Below are positions 9,385 through 17,205 of a DNA stretch of 64,000 nucleotides, piece by piece. Within the stretch, counting starts at the first letter, position 1. Every line of letters starts with the position of its first letter. Both the position numbers and the translations under genes were made by a program. The DNA is from JAFAMS01 sp963715815 (lineage in GTDB: Bacteria; Vulcanimicrobiota; Vulcanimicrobiia; Vulcanimicrobiales; Vulcanimicrobiaceae). The notes under the pieces were generated by a model that was given only the letters and a program-made list of their open reading frames with translations, was not told the origin of the DNA and did not search any database. The stretch is from contig OY970278.1 in the NCBI GenBank assembly GCA_963715815.1, forward strand, positions 1,116,001-1,180,000. The letters are read 5' to 3'.

Positions 9385-10601
9385 TCTTTTTGCTCGCGGC
9401 AGGTCTGGCGCTGCTTATTGCGCCGGGCCGTGCAACCGCGCAAGATACAGTGCTGGCCGCGTGGACGCAAGCCGGGCCGAATGGGACATATCTTGCTCGC
9501 ATCATCCAGCGCGGTGCTTGTCCCGAGGTTCGCATCGACAATCGCTCGGTGCTTTCGCAAGAGCGAGCCGCGCCGAGCCGCAATTTCGACGTACGCATCT
9601 GCGAAGCGCCGATTCCGGCGCACGCACGCAGCGTTTCGGTTGCCGGACGACAGCTGCCGCCGCCGCCTGCGAAGATTCGCACGGTCGCCGTGATGGGCGA
9701 CACCGGTTGCCGAATCGAGATCGTTTTCTTTCAAGCCTGCAAGGACCCGGTGCGATGGCCGTTCCCGACGATCGCGTTGCAAATTGCGGCCGCCCATCCG
9801 GACCTAATCGTTCACCTCGGCGACTACTACTATCGCGAGACCCCGTGTCTCGTACCGGAATGCGCGGGCTCGCCGCACGGTGACGGTTGGAAAGCGTGGG
9901 ATGCTGACTTCTTTACGCCGGCCGCCCCGATGTTCGGAGCCGCACCGATTCTCGCAGTCCGTGGAAATCACGAGGACTGCGAACGTGGCGGCAAAGGTTG
10001 GGATCGTTTTCTTTCGATCTATCCGTACGGAGATTGCTCTGAGCGTGAAACGGCGTGGTTGACGTCGATCGCCGGCTTACGCTTCTTTGTGCTCGATTCA
10101 TCGAGCGCGCTCGATCCGCGACCGCGCAGCATTCTCGTCCCCGAGTTCAAGGGAGATTTTGCGAAGCTGCGGTCGCTGCCGCGCGAAGATACGTGGTTGC
10201 TAAGCCATCGCCCGATGTGGGGATTCGACGGCTCGCTTACGCGAAGTGCGCTCGCGCTGAACAAGACCCTGGATGCAGCTGAAGGCGATCCCCGGACGCT
10301 TCCGATCGATCTTGCGATATCGGGGCACGTGCACTTGTTCGAAGCGCTAACGTTCGCAGATCGCCGTCCACCGCAAGTCATCGTCGGTACCGGTGGTGAT
10401 ACGCTCTCGACCGATCCCGGAAAACTTCAAGGGCTGAAGATCGACAACACGCGTGTCACACAGGCGACGTTGCGTCATGGGTTCGGCTTCGCGCTCTTTA
10501 ATGTCGAACAGAAAACATTCGACGTCTACGACCGAATCGGAAAGAAAGTCTTCGCCTGCAAGTACACCCCCGGCGACGTCACCTGCACGGCAGTACCCTA
10601 A
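9375..10601 (+). CDS. secreted calcineurin-like metallophosphoesterase
   Basis: The protein is 408 residues with an N-terminal signal peptide (hydrophobic core LIFLLAAGLALLIAP, likely cleavage after ATA near residue 22), so it acts outside the cytoplasm. The metallophosphoesterase motifs are in order: GDTG near residue 112, GDYYYR near 150, GNHEDC near 197, SHRPMW near 277 and GHVHLFE near 317. They supply the dinuclear metal site. The substrate is unknown; a phosphomonoester or phosphodiester is expected. The GTG start lies inside the end of the esterase gene. It is probably the last gene of the nuo-led transcript, because repeats follow. Confidence 0.85.
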   Translation: MRLIFLLAAGLALLIAPGRATAQDTVLAAWTQAGPNGTYLARIIQRGACPEVRIDNRSVLSQERAAPSRNFDVRICEAPIPAHARSVSVAGRQLPPPPAKIRTVAVMGDTGCRIEIVFFQACKDPVRWPFPTIALQIAAAHPDLIVHLGDYYYRETPCLVPECAGSPHGDGWKAWDADFFTPAAPMFGAAPILAVRGNHEDCERGGKGWDRFLSIYPYGDCSERETAWLTSIAGLRFFVLDSSSALDPRPRSILVPEFKGDFAKLRSLPREDTWLLSHRPMWGFDGSLTRSALALNKTLDAAEGDPRTLPIDLAISGHVHLFEALTFADRRPPQVIVGTGGDTLSTDPGKLQGLKIDNTRVTQATLRHGFGFALFNVEQKTFDVYDRIGKKVFACKYTPGDVTCTAVP

Positions 10602-10672
10602 GAGTCGCGATGAGCGGGCGCAGCGCGATTACCGGGCGCACGTGCGATCACAGCGGCTCCGCGATTTCGCGC

Positions 10673-10817
10673 CCCTCGACTTCGCTCGGGGCAAGCTCCG
10701 GGCCGCCTCACGCGACGATCTCCCCACTTGTCATCCCGAGCGAAGTCGAGGGACAGCGCGTGTCATGCCCACTGTGTCATCCTGAGCGTAGCGCCGAAGG
10801 CGCGTAGTCGAAGGACA
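10673..10817. repeat. palindromic dispersed repeat cluster
   Basis: The 225-base gap between the phosphoesterase and the next gene holds no convincing gene but has several copies of a palindromic unit. Arm 10673-10690 is a perfect 18-base inverted copy of 10735-10752 (core CGAGCGAAGTCGAGGG). A diverged third copy, beginning TCATCCTGAGCG, runs from about 10779 to 10817. A related hairpin occurs at 27857-27900. Units of this kind (TCATCC-GAGCGAAGTCGA) are known as dispersed intergenic repeats in several high-GC bacteria. Here they may also act as a bidirectional terminator. Confidence 0.7.
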
Positions 10818-10826
10818 GAGGTAATC

Positions 10827-11126
10827 ATGCCATTCATGTATTGCGACCCGCCAGCAGCGATTGTGCAAATCAGACCGGCAGTCGATCAAACTCACGTCGG
10901 CGCCGGTATGATCAAGCTCAAGAGCGGCGCGACGTTTCAGATCTCGACGCCGGATTCAAACGACGGCGATTTTCTCAAGCATCTGAAGAAGACCGACCAT
11001 ATTCAATTGTGCTACGCACCATCGCAGCGTTGGGCTGATGCAGGCCCGACAGCTCGAATGGCGATCGTCGGAGACGTCGAGAGCAAAGCCTACACGTATA
11101 CGCTCTCGTATCCAAGCACGCGCTAG
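10827..11126 (+). CDS. hypothetical protein, 99 residues
   Basis: I do not recognise this protein. The start is the ATG at 10827, preceded by the plausible ribosome-binding stretch ACAGAGG. The open frame continues 33 codons upstream, but through the palindromic repeat, so that part is discarded. The product is small, soluble and without signal peptide or membrane segment, and seems to be beta-rich (short hydrophobic strands such as AAIVQIRPAV and HIQLCYAPS). The stop TAG overlaps the stop of the convergent gene on the other strand (CTAG shared). Its expression may depend on the upstream repeat region, as no clear promoter is seen. Confidence 0.55.
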   Translation: MPFMYCDPPAAIVQIRPAVDQTHVGAGMIKLKSGATFQISTPDSNDGDFLKHLKKTDHIQLCYAPSQRWADAGPTARMAIVGDVESKAYTYTLSYPSTR

Positions 11127-11806
11127 ATATTTGGCTCGAACACGGCATCTACAAGACGTTTTCGTCCTAGTTCGCCGTTGAACGGACGCGAGGCGAAATG
11201 GGGAGCGAGAACCACTTGGGCTTCGAGATATGTGCCGTACTCGAAGTTATCGTTTGCCGACCAGCGGCAGTCATCAAAGAGAGTCTTGTAACGGTCCCAG
11301 TAGCCCTTGCCGTATGCTACGATTAGGCGGCGCGCAGGCGCGTTAACGACATCGCGTAACAAATCTCTCCTCTTAGATTCCAGCTCGTCTGCATACTTCT
11401 CGCGATCCTTAAATCGATCCAAGTAACTCCACGTGTTGAGGTTGGCGCTTGGATACGGCATTAGCTCTGTCAGAAGCGAATCGCGGTTAGCCCTGCCCAA
11501 CTCAGACAACATGTAGTTGCGGCAACTCGCGTAGCTGATGTCCGACGAACCCTTATAACGCAATCCGATGGCAGACATCCCGATCCAAGTTGGCCGCCGT
11601 CCCGGGTTCTTAAGAAACGCGTTTAGGCCGTCACCAAAGGATTCGTGTAGATCCATATATGGCGTGTAGGTTGACCGAAGAAACAGCTCGGCTTCCAGAT
11701 TATCGCCTTTGCTCAATCCCTCTTCCATCCCAATGAAGACGATTGGCGCGGAAGCGCTACCGTACCCGACGTACGATTCGATCGTTTGCCATTGTGCGTC
11801 GTTCAC
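11123..11806 (-). CDS. hypothetical protein, possibly uracil-DNA-glycosylase-like fold
   Basis: This is a 227-residue soluble protein. The N-terminal strand APIVFIGMEEGLSKGD, the central LLTELMPYPSANLNTW and the later RLIVAYGKGYWDRYK are arranged somewhat like the uracil-DNA glycosylase superfamily, where a glycine-rich first motif is followed by a mid-protein substrate strand. The resemblance is weak and I would not assign activity. The coding sequence is visibly less GC-rich than its neighbours, which suggests later acquisition. It is convergent with the 10827 gene, sharing the CTAG stop, and lies about 28 bases downstream of the PDZ gene end on the same strand. Confidence 0.6.
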   Translation of the reverse strand: MNDAQWQTIESYVGYGSASAPIVFIGMEEGLSKGDNLEAELFLRSTYTPYMDLHESFGDGLNAFLKNPGRRPTWIGMSAIGLRYKGSSDISYASCRNYMLSELGRANRDSLLTELMPYPSANLNTWSYLDRFKDREKYADELESKRRDLLRDVVNAPARRLIVAYGKGYWDRYKTLFDDCRWSANDNFEYGTYLEAQVVLAPHFASRPFNGELGRKRLVDAVFEPNI

Positions 11807-11834
11807 GATCTGAAAGTAGATCCCAAACTAGCTC

Positions 11835-12635
11835 TTAGATGGGTCCGTCAAGGGGAGCGTTTGCTGCGCGCGTGCCGCTGATAACCTGAAGGTTCAGAGC
11901 CGTTCCACTCCGTTCAACCACCAGCTTAAGCGGTGTTTTCGCTGGAGCCGACGTGATCAGATCAAGCACGTCCTGAAACGACGCGGGGCGTTGTCCATTG
12001 ATGGAATCAATGACGTCGCCTTGTTTGAGCCCGGCGCGTTCGGCGGGACTTCCCGGGAGAACTAGCCGTGCGCTAAATCTGCCACCTGAAGAAGGTTGTA
12101 ACTCGACTCCAATGTAGCCGGAGCCGAGGAATCGCGGCATCGCCGTGACCACTGGAATAGGCGGTGGTGTCCAAAGTACAACAGCGCTCTCCGGTCGCGT
12201 CCACTGCGTTCCGTCCTTAAAATGAACTGACTCCACACCACATCGTAGATTAGGATGTGAGAAAAGCGGCGAGATGAGCGCGCCTTCGGATTGCCGGAAA
12301 AGATGCTTTACCGTTATTCCCGGTGCGAAGTTTCCTTGATCCCTTATAAAAGCATACTTGTCAGGAGCCCAAGCGACGCGAAATCTCACGAGATCTGCTG
12401 GAACATTACTTTCATTCGTAAACTGAATCTCGAGCTTCCCGGTCTTTGCTAGAACAAGGCCGCCAATCTCGCGCAGCTTGCAGTCCTCAACCTCGATCGG
12501 CGGCCCGCCGGGTGGTGCGGTGCTTGTATTCGGAACGTTTAGAATTGGCGGCGGGCTCGCCGGATCGGCGAGAACTGTCGACGCTTGACTCGACAATACA
12601 AGCGCGCCCACACATGAGGCAAATAGACGTTGCAT
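11835..12635 (-). CDS. secreted PDZ-domain protein
   Basis: The protein is 266 residues from the ATG at 12635, which has a good GGAG ribosome-binding site 5 bases upstream. An ATG at 12683 in the same frame has none and would place residues before the signal peptide. Residues 1-24 form a signal peptide (core ASCVGALVLSSQASTVLA). A central beta-rich domain of unknown type follows. A C-terminal PDZ domain spans about residues 170-255, with GYIGVELQPSSGGRF and AERAGLKQGDVIDSINGQ, as in HtrA-type proteins, but there is no protease domain. It probably binds peptides or C-termini in the periplasm. Confidence 0.75.
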   Translation of the reverse strand: MQRLFASCVGALVLSSQASTVLADPASPPPILNVPNTSTAPPGGPPIEVEDCKLREIGGLVLAKTGKLEIQFTNESNVPADLVRFRVAWAPDKYAFIRDQGNFAPGITVKHLFRQSEGALISPLFSHPNLRCGVESVHFKDGTQWTRPESAVVLWTPPPIPVVTAMPRFLGSGYIGVELQPSSGGRFSARLVLPGSPAERAGLKQGDVIDSINGQRPASFQDVLDLITSAPAKTPLKLVVERSGTALNLQVISGTRAANAPLDGPI

Positions 12636-12730
12636 AAACGCTCCGCAGCGGCCCAAAGACTCACTGCATTCTACCCCAAGCATCCATTAAAGCCAAACGA
12701 TGCGCCGAAGATTTATGCCCGTTAACGAAT

Positions 12731-12750
12731 CGCGTCAACTAATTGACGCG
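12731..12750 (-). terminator. perfect stem-loop at the end of the acyl-CoA ligase gene
   Basis: CGCGTCAA at 12731-12738 and TTGACGCG at 12743-12750 form an 8-base-pair perfect stem with a 4-base loop. The loop contains the stop codon of the minus-strand ligase gene. The following minus-strand sequence is only weakly T-rich (ATTCGTT), so this may be a weak terminator or simply an RNA-stabilising 3' hairpin. Confidence 0.4.
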
Positions 12751-14298
12751 CTTTTCGTGGCCTTTCCACTCCTTGTCGCGCAAGACGAATTTCTGAACTT
12801 TTCCGGTTGACGTTTTCGGGAGCGGACCGAACTCGATCGCCTTTGGCACTTTGAATCCAGGCAGCTGCTCGCGACAGAATGCGATCAGCGCATCGGCGCT
12901 AAGTTCTTGGCCAGGCTTCAGCGTAACGAACGCCTTGGGAACCTCGCCCCATTTGGCGTCCGGCATTGCAACGACCGCGCATTCGAGCACTGCTTCGTGC
13001 GCGACGATCACTTTCTCGACTTGTATTGTCGAGATGTTCTCGCCGCCGCTGATGATCACGTCTTTGGCGCGATCGACGATCTCGATGTAGCCATCCGGAT
13101 GCATGACGGCGACGTCCCCTGAATGGAACCAGCCGCCGGCAAACGCCTTCGTAGTCGCTTCGGGATCGTCGTAGTAGCCCTTCATAACGTTGTTGCCGCG
13201 CATGACGATCTCACCTTGCGCCTTGCCGTCTGCAGCGACGTCGTTCAAGTCGGTGTCGACGACGCGCACGTCGTGCGCATCCATGGTCAGCATTGCAACG
13301 CCTTGGCGGCTCTTGAGGCGTGCGCGTTCCGTCTCGTCGGCGTTATCCCACTCCGGGCTCTTCCATTCGCAGACCGTGATCGGCCCGTACGTTTCCGTCA
13401 GGCCGTAGACGTGCGTCATCGTCGCGCCGAGCGCTTCCATCTGTTTGATGATCGTCGGGGACGGCGGCGCGCCGGCCGTCGTAATGTGAATCATGTGCGT
13501 GAACGGTTTCGCATCGGGATCGTTCGCCAGCATGATCCAGACAGTCGGAGCACCGCACATGTGCGTGACTTTTTCCGATTCGATTAACTCAAGAATCTTC
13601 TTCGGATCGACTTTGCGCAAGCACACGTGTGTCGCACCCGCGGCCGTCACCGCATACGGAAAGATCCAGCCGTTGCAATGGAACATGGGCAACGTCCAAA
13701 GATACACGCTCTCGGGACGCATATTCGCATGGAAAATCTCGGCTTGCGCGTTCACGAACGCTCCGCGGTACGTGTACATCACGCCCTTCGGGCGTCCGGT
13801 CGTGCCGCTCGTATAATTGATCGAGATCGTGTCGTCTTCGTCGACCTCGCGTCGCTCGAGGCTTTGCGGATCGGCGGCGGCAATCAGCGCTTCGTAGGCG
13901 TCGGGGACGCGAATGCAGCGCATCTTCGGTTTGAGCTCGCGCACGAACTCGTCGAAATCGGAATCATAGATCAGGATGCTCGCGCCGCAGTGGCCGAGGA
14001 TGTAGTCGATCTCCGGAACCGTCAGCCGAATGTTGAGCGCGCACAGCACGCCGCCCGCCAGCGGCACGGCAAAATGCGCCTCGAGAATCGCCGATGTGTT
14101 CGGTGACATGACGGCGACGCGTTCCCCGTCGCGAATTCCAAGCGATTGTAGCGCTGCAGCAAGCCGATAGACGCGATCGCGCAGCTGCGGATACGTGCGG
14201 CGCACCTCGCCGTCGACGACCGCGACTTTCTCGCGAAAAACGTAGGCGCTTCGCTCGAGATAATCAAGCGGTGTAAGTGGCCGCAAATGGACGGGCAT
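12739..14298 (-). CDS. acyl-CoA synthetase (AMP-forming ligase)
   Basis: This 519-residue adenylate-forming enzyme activates a carboxylic acid with ATP and then forms the CoA thioester. The P-loop-like motif YTSGTTGRPKGV is near residue 180, VYGLTETYGP near residue 320, the hinge GYIEIVDRAKDVIISGGENI near residue 425, and the catalytic lysine lies in KTSTGKVQKF near residue 500. The N-terminus and the ETYGP motif resemble the medium-chain and methylmercaptopropionate ligase branch (DmdB-like) rather than classical FadD. No signal or membrane segment is present. It is followed on its strand by a short gap and a 3' hairpin; the serine hydrolase gene lies just upstream. Confidence 0.88.
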   Translation of the reverse strand: MPVHLRPLTPLDYLERSAYVFREKVAVVDGEVRRTYPQLRDRVYRLAAALQSLGIRDGERVAVMSPNTSAILEAHFAVPLAGGVLCALNIRLTVPEIDYILGHCGASILIYDSDFDEFVRELKPKMRCIRVPDAYEALIAAADPQSLERREVDEDDTISINYTSGTTGRPKGVMYTYRGAFVNAQAEIFHANMRPESVYLWTLPMFHCNGWIFPYAVTAAGATHVCLRKVDPKKILELIESEKVTHMCGAPTVWIMLANDPDAKPFTHMIHITTAGAPPSPTIIKQMEALGATMTHVYGLTETYGPITVCEWKSPEWDNADETERARLKSRQGVAMLTMDAHDVRVVDTDLNDVAADGKAQGEIVMRGNNVMKGYYDDPEATTKAFAGGWFHSGDVAVMHPDGYIEIVDRAKDVIISGGENISTIQVEKVIVAHEAVLECAVVAMPDAKWGEVPKAFVTLKPGQELSADALIAFCREQLPGFKVPKAIEFGPLPKTSTGKVQKFVLRDKEWKGHEKRVN

Positions 14299-14312
14299 GG
14301 ACCGGGCGGTTT

Positions 14313-15731
14313 CTACGGCGTGATAGAGAGTCCCGCGATCTTGTCCTGTTGGTCGAGCGTAAACGTAAACGTCATATGCATGGTCGCCGTCGTCGCGGTG
14401 TAGACGAAGACGCGATAGCCGCCTTCGCGCTTGAATCCAGCCAATTTGAAGCTCGTGACCGCCCCGGCTGCATTCAGGAAGCTAGCGCCGTTCTTTAGGA
14501 CGGCGGGCGTAAGTGCTGCGCCCATCTGTGGCGTCAGCTGGCCGGCGTCGATCTTCCCCGTTCGCAGACGGTCGAGCCACTCGCGCGCGCGTATTCGAAT
14601 TGCGGGGTCGTCCATCTCGGCAACGCGCGCTTTCGTCAGCGCTTCGACAACTGCGTCGATCCCGGGCAGAAAGACGTCCGCCACTTTCGTTGCCGGTAAC
14701 ACAACGTTGAAATCGACTGTATTCGCGAGCGTAGCGATTGCAATGCCATCGTCGGGAAGGACGAAGTTCTGCGCCGCATATCCCGGCAAGCCACCTGTGT
14801 GCAGGATGAGACGATGACCTTTCACGTTTGCTACGGAGAGTCCAAAGCCGTAGTCTGTCGAGCGGCCGCTGGTGAGTTTTACCGGCGTCGTCATGGCGGT
14901 GAGCGAGGCAGCGCTGATGACGTGGCCCGAGAAAAGCGCGCGGTCCCATGCGAGTAGGGCTGCTACTGTTGCAAAGATCTCGCCCGCGGCGTATGCCCAG
15001 CTCACATCCGCTGTATCGACAGGCGTGGGCTTTACCGCCGGCGTGTACCCGCGGGCAACAACCTCGCCTTTCGGCGGACCGGCCGTGATCTCGATGCCGA
15101 GAGGCACAGCGATCCGCTCGTGCAGCACCTGCGCGTACGGTTTTCCGTGGAGTTTCTCAATCGTCAGTCCGAGCGCCAGATAGTTCGTGTTCGAATAATC
15201 CCATTGCGAACCCGGCGGCGACACGAGCGGTTTGCCGGCGATCAGCGCGATCAATGCCGGCGGCTGAACGTTCGTCTGTTTGTCCAGCCCCGACGTATAA
15301 ACAGCGTCCGCATAGTCGATGAGTCCGCTCGTGTGACTCAGCAGCTGGCGGAACGTCACTTCGGAAGCGTGCGGAAAGGCCGGCAGCACCGTAGCAAGCT
15401 TGTCGTCGAGCGCGAGGCGGTGCGCTTCGACCAGCTGCATGATGAGTGCAGCTGTGAATTGCTTCGTGACGGAGCCAATGCAGTACCATGTCCCGACGGT
15501 CGCAGGCGCTTCAGGGTCGAGGTTCCGATTGCCGCGCGCGACCTGATATGCGATGCTGCCGCCGCGCGCAACTGCGAGGCTAAACCCGACCGTCTCTGGA
15601 GCCTGGCTCGCTTCGGCAACGAGCTGCGTCAGGTCCGCACGCTGCTCCGCATTGATCGCCTCATCAGCCGGCGCGACGCGTGGAACGAGCGCGAATCCTG
15701 CCGCGAGTCCGATTGCGTGCGAGCGCTTCAC
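14313..15731 (-). CDS. serine hydrolase of the class C beta-lactamase family
   Basis: The protein is 472 residues with an N-terminal signal peptide (AIGLAAGFALVPRVAPA). The penicillin-binding fold motifs are SVTK at residues 87-90 (nucleophile Ser87, base Lys90), YSN at 179-181 and HTGG near residue 325. Such proteins include beta-lactamases, D-aminopeptidases and esterases. The length and the C-terminal extra domain of about 110 residues favour an esterase or peptidase over a resistance enzyme. It is on the same strand as the GntR gene upstream (10 bases) and the ligase downstream (14 bases), so the three may form one transcript. Confidence 0.82.
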   Translation of the reverse strand: MKRSHAIGLAAGFALVPRVAPADEAINAEQRADLTQLVAEASQAPETVGFSLAVARGGSIAYQVARGNRNLDPEAPATVGTWYCIGSVTKQFTAALIMQLVEAHRLALDDKLATVLPAFPHASEVTFRQLLSHTSGLIDYADAVYTSGLDKQTNVQPPALIALIAGKPLVSPPGSQWDYSNTNYLALGLTIEKLHGKPYAQVLHERIAVPLGIEITAGPPKGEVVARGYTPAVKPTPVDTADVSWAYAAGEIFATVAALLAWDRALFSGHVISAASLTAMTTPVKLTSGRSTDYGFGLSVANVKGHRLILHTGGLPGYAAQNFVLPDDGIAIATLANTVDFNVVLPATKVADVFLPGIDAVVEALTKARVAEMDDPAIRIRAREWLDRLRTGKIDAGQLTPQMGAALTPAVLKNGASFLNAAGAVTSFKLAGFKREGGYRVFVYTATTATMHMTFTFTLDQQDKIAGLSITP

Positions 15732-15741
15732 CGCTCGTCGC

Positions 15742-16383
15742 TCAGTTAGCGCGAAGCTTGCAGAGGGTGACTTCGAGCGCCTGCATTACGTGCGAGCGCG
15801 TCGTATCTTCGGCCGCATCCGGATCGCGACTCTCGATTGCCCGAAAGATGGCGGAATGTCCTTCGAGCGACATCTCGGCTTCTGGGTCGGTGTACATACG
15901 AGCGATACGATAGTTGAAATAGAATTCGCGGTTGCGGCGGATCAAATCGAGAAGACGCGCGTTGTGCGCGGCTTCGATGATCGCATCGTGAAAACGATCG
16001 TTGACGTCGACAATGTGTTCGCGCGGCGAACGCACGAGTTTCTTGACCTCGGTTTCGTGGAAGGAACCGATCGTGTCGATCTCACCTTGCGTTGCTCGCA
16101 TTGCCGCCAAGCGCGAAGCGTAGCCTTCCAGCGCAGCGCGTGATTCGTAGATCTCGCGAATCTCTTCGGGTGCGTGTTCGCGTACGACCAAATGATGGCG
16201 GCCGCCGTGAATCAGACCCTCGGCGGAAAGCCGCTTGAGGCTCTCACGTACAGGCGTTCGGCTGACCCCCAGGCGTTCGGCGAGATCAAGCTCGACGAGT
16301 CGTTCGTTCGGACGGATTAGCCCCTTGACGATCTCATCGCGGAGACGTTCGTAAACCTCGTCCGAGAGCGTCGTAGCGCTCAC
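15742..16383 (-). CDS. GntR-family transcriptional regulator (FadR/FCD type)
   Basis: This 213-residue regulator has a winged helix-turn-helix at residues 5-70 (LSDEVYERLRDEIVKGL and RLGVSRTPVRESLKRLSAEG). The C-terminal all-helical FCD domain runs from about residue 80 to 205 and usually binds a small carboxylic acid, often with a metal. It is divergent from the SDR gene with only 30 bases between starts. A 14-base palindrome in that gap is a candidate operator. It probably represses itself and the SDR/kinase pair, and perhaps the hydrolase and ligase downstream on its own strand. Confidence 0.9.
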   Translation of the reverse strand: MSATTLSDEVYERLRDEIVKGLIRPNERLVELDLAERLGVSRTPVRESLKRLSAEGLIHGGRHHLVVREHAPEEIREIYESRAALEGYASRLAAMRATQGEIDTIGSFHETEVKKLVRSPREHIVDVNDRFHDAIIEAAHNARLLDLIRRNREFYFNYRIARMYTDPEAEMSLEGHSAIFRAIESRDPDAAEDTTRSHVMQALEVTLCKLRAN

Positions 16384-16391
16384 GAGGCGAG

Positions 16392-16405
16392 GAGCGCGTG
16401 CGCTC
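16392..16405. promoter_or_regulatory. candidate GntR operator palindrome
   Basis: GAGCGC-GT-GCGCTC is a perfect 6-base inverted repeat with a 2-base centre. It lies in the 30-base gap between the divergent GntR and SDR starts. Its position would let a bound regulator block both ribosome-binding regions or promoters. It does not match the classical FadR consensus, so assignment to this regulator rests on position only. Confidence 0.35.
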
Positions 16406-16413
16406 GAAGGCCC

Positions 16414-17205
16414 ATGGGGATGGATTCAAAGGCGCAAGTTTCTTTTACCTGCGACCTGCGTGGCAAGACGGCGCTTGTCACAGGCGGCTCTAGCGGCATC
16501 GGCGCACACCTTGCAGGCGTGTTGGCGGAGGCGGGTGCGAAAGTCGTCGTCGCTGCGCGGCGCGAGCAAGAATTGGCAAAGGTTGTTGCCGCGATCGAGA
16601 AGCGCGGCGGTAAGGCGTTCGCGGTTTGCATGGACGTGACCGATTCTGAGAGCGTCGAAAACGGGTTTCGTGCGGCCGAGCGAGAGATGGGTGTCGCCAA
16701 CGTGTTGCTCAACAACGCCGGCATCACCGACATGAAACCGGCGCTCGACGCGACCGTCGCGGATTGGGATAACGTCATCGGCACGAATCTTCGCGGTCCG
16801 TTTCTCGTCGCCCAAGCTTTTGCGAAACGTCTCATCGTGCATTCATCTCCGGGTTCCATTATCAACATCGGCTCGATCATGGGTACGCGCGTCGCCGGCG
16901 GGGTCTCATCCTACGCAGCATCAAAAGCGGGCGTCCACCAACTGACGCGCGCGCTTGCCTTGGAGTGGGCGCGTTACAACATTCGCGTCAACGCGATCGC
17001 GCCCGGCTATATCATGACCGACATGACGCGCGGTTTCTTTTCAACGCCTCAGGGCGAAGCCGTCATGAAACGCATTCCGCAGCGGCGCGTTGGCGAACTC
17101 GAGAATCTCGCTGCCCCGGTGTTGTTGCTTGCGTCGGACGCATCGGCGTATATGACCGGAGCCGTGATCCCCGTTGATGGCGGACATCTCGTCAACACGT
17201 TGTGA
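16414..17205 (+). CDS. SDR-family NAD(P)-dependent oxidoreductase
   Basis: This is a classical short-chain dehydrogenase of 263 residues. The nucleotide motif TGGSSGIG is at residues 23-30, the NNAG motif is in VLLNNAGITD near residue 105, and the catalytic Ser/Tyr/Lys are in SIMGTRVAGGVSSYAASKAG near residues 155-175. The C-terminus PVDGGHLVNTL is typical of FabG-like enzymes. The substrate is unknown; 3-hydroxyacyl-CoA or a sugar acid is possible. ATGs at 16414 and 16420 are equally usable. It overlaps the following kinase-like gene by 4 bases and diverges from a GntR regulator. Confidence 0.9.
   Translation: MGMDSKAQVSFTCDLRGKTALVTGGSSGIGAHLAGVLAEAGAKVVVAARREQELAKVVAAIEKRGGKAFAVCMDVTDSESVENGFRAAEREMGVANVLLNNAGITDMKPALDATVADWDNVIGTNLRGPFLVAQAFAKRLIVHSSPGSIINIGSIMGTRVAGGVSSYAASKAGVHQLTRALALEWARYNIRVNAIAPGYIMTDMTRGFFSTPQGEAVMKRIPQRRVGELENLAAPVLLLASDASAYMTGAVIPVDGGHLVNTL

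Noticed and set aside
14313..15731. Antibiotic-resistance beta-lactamase
   Set aside because: SVTK, YSN and HTGG motifs are shared by many esterases and peptidases, and the large extra C-terminal domain is not typical of resistance enzymes.
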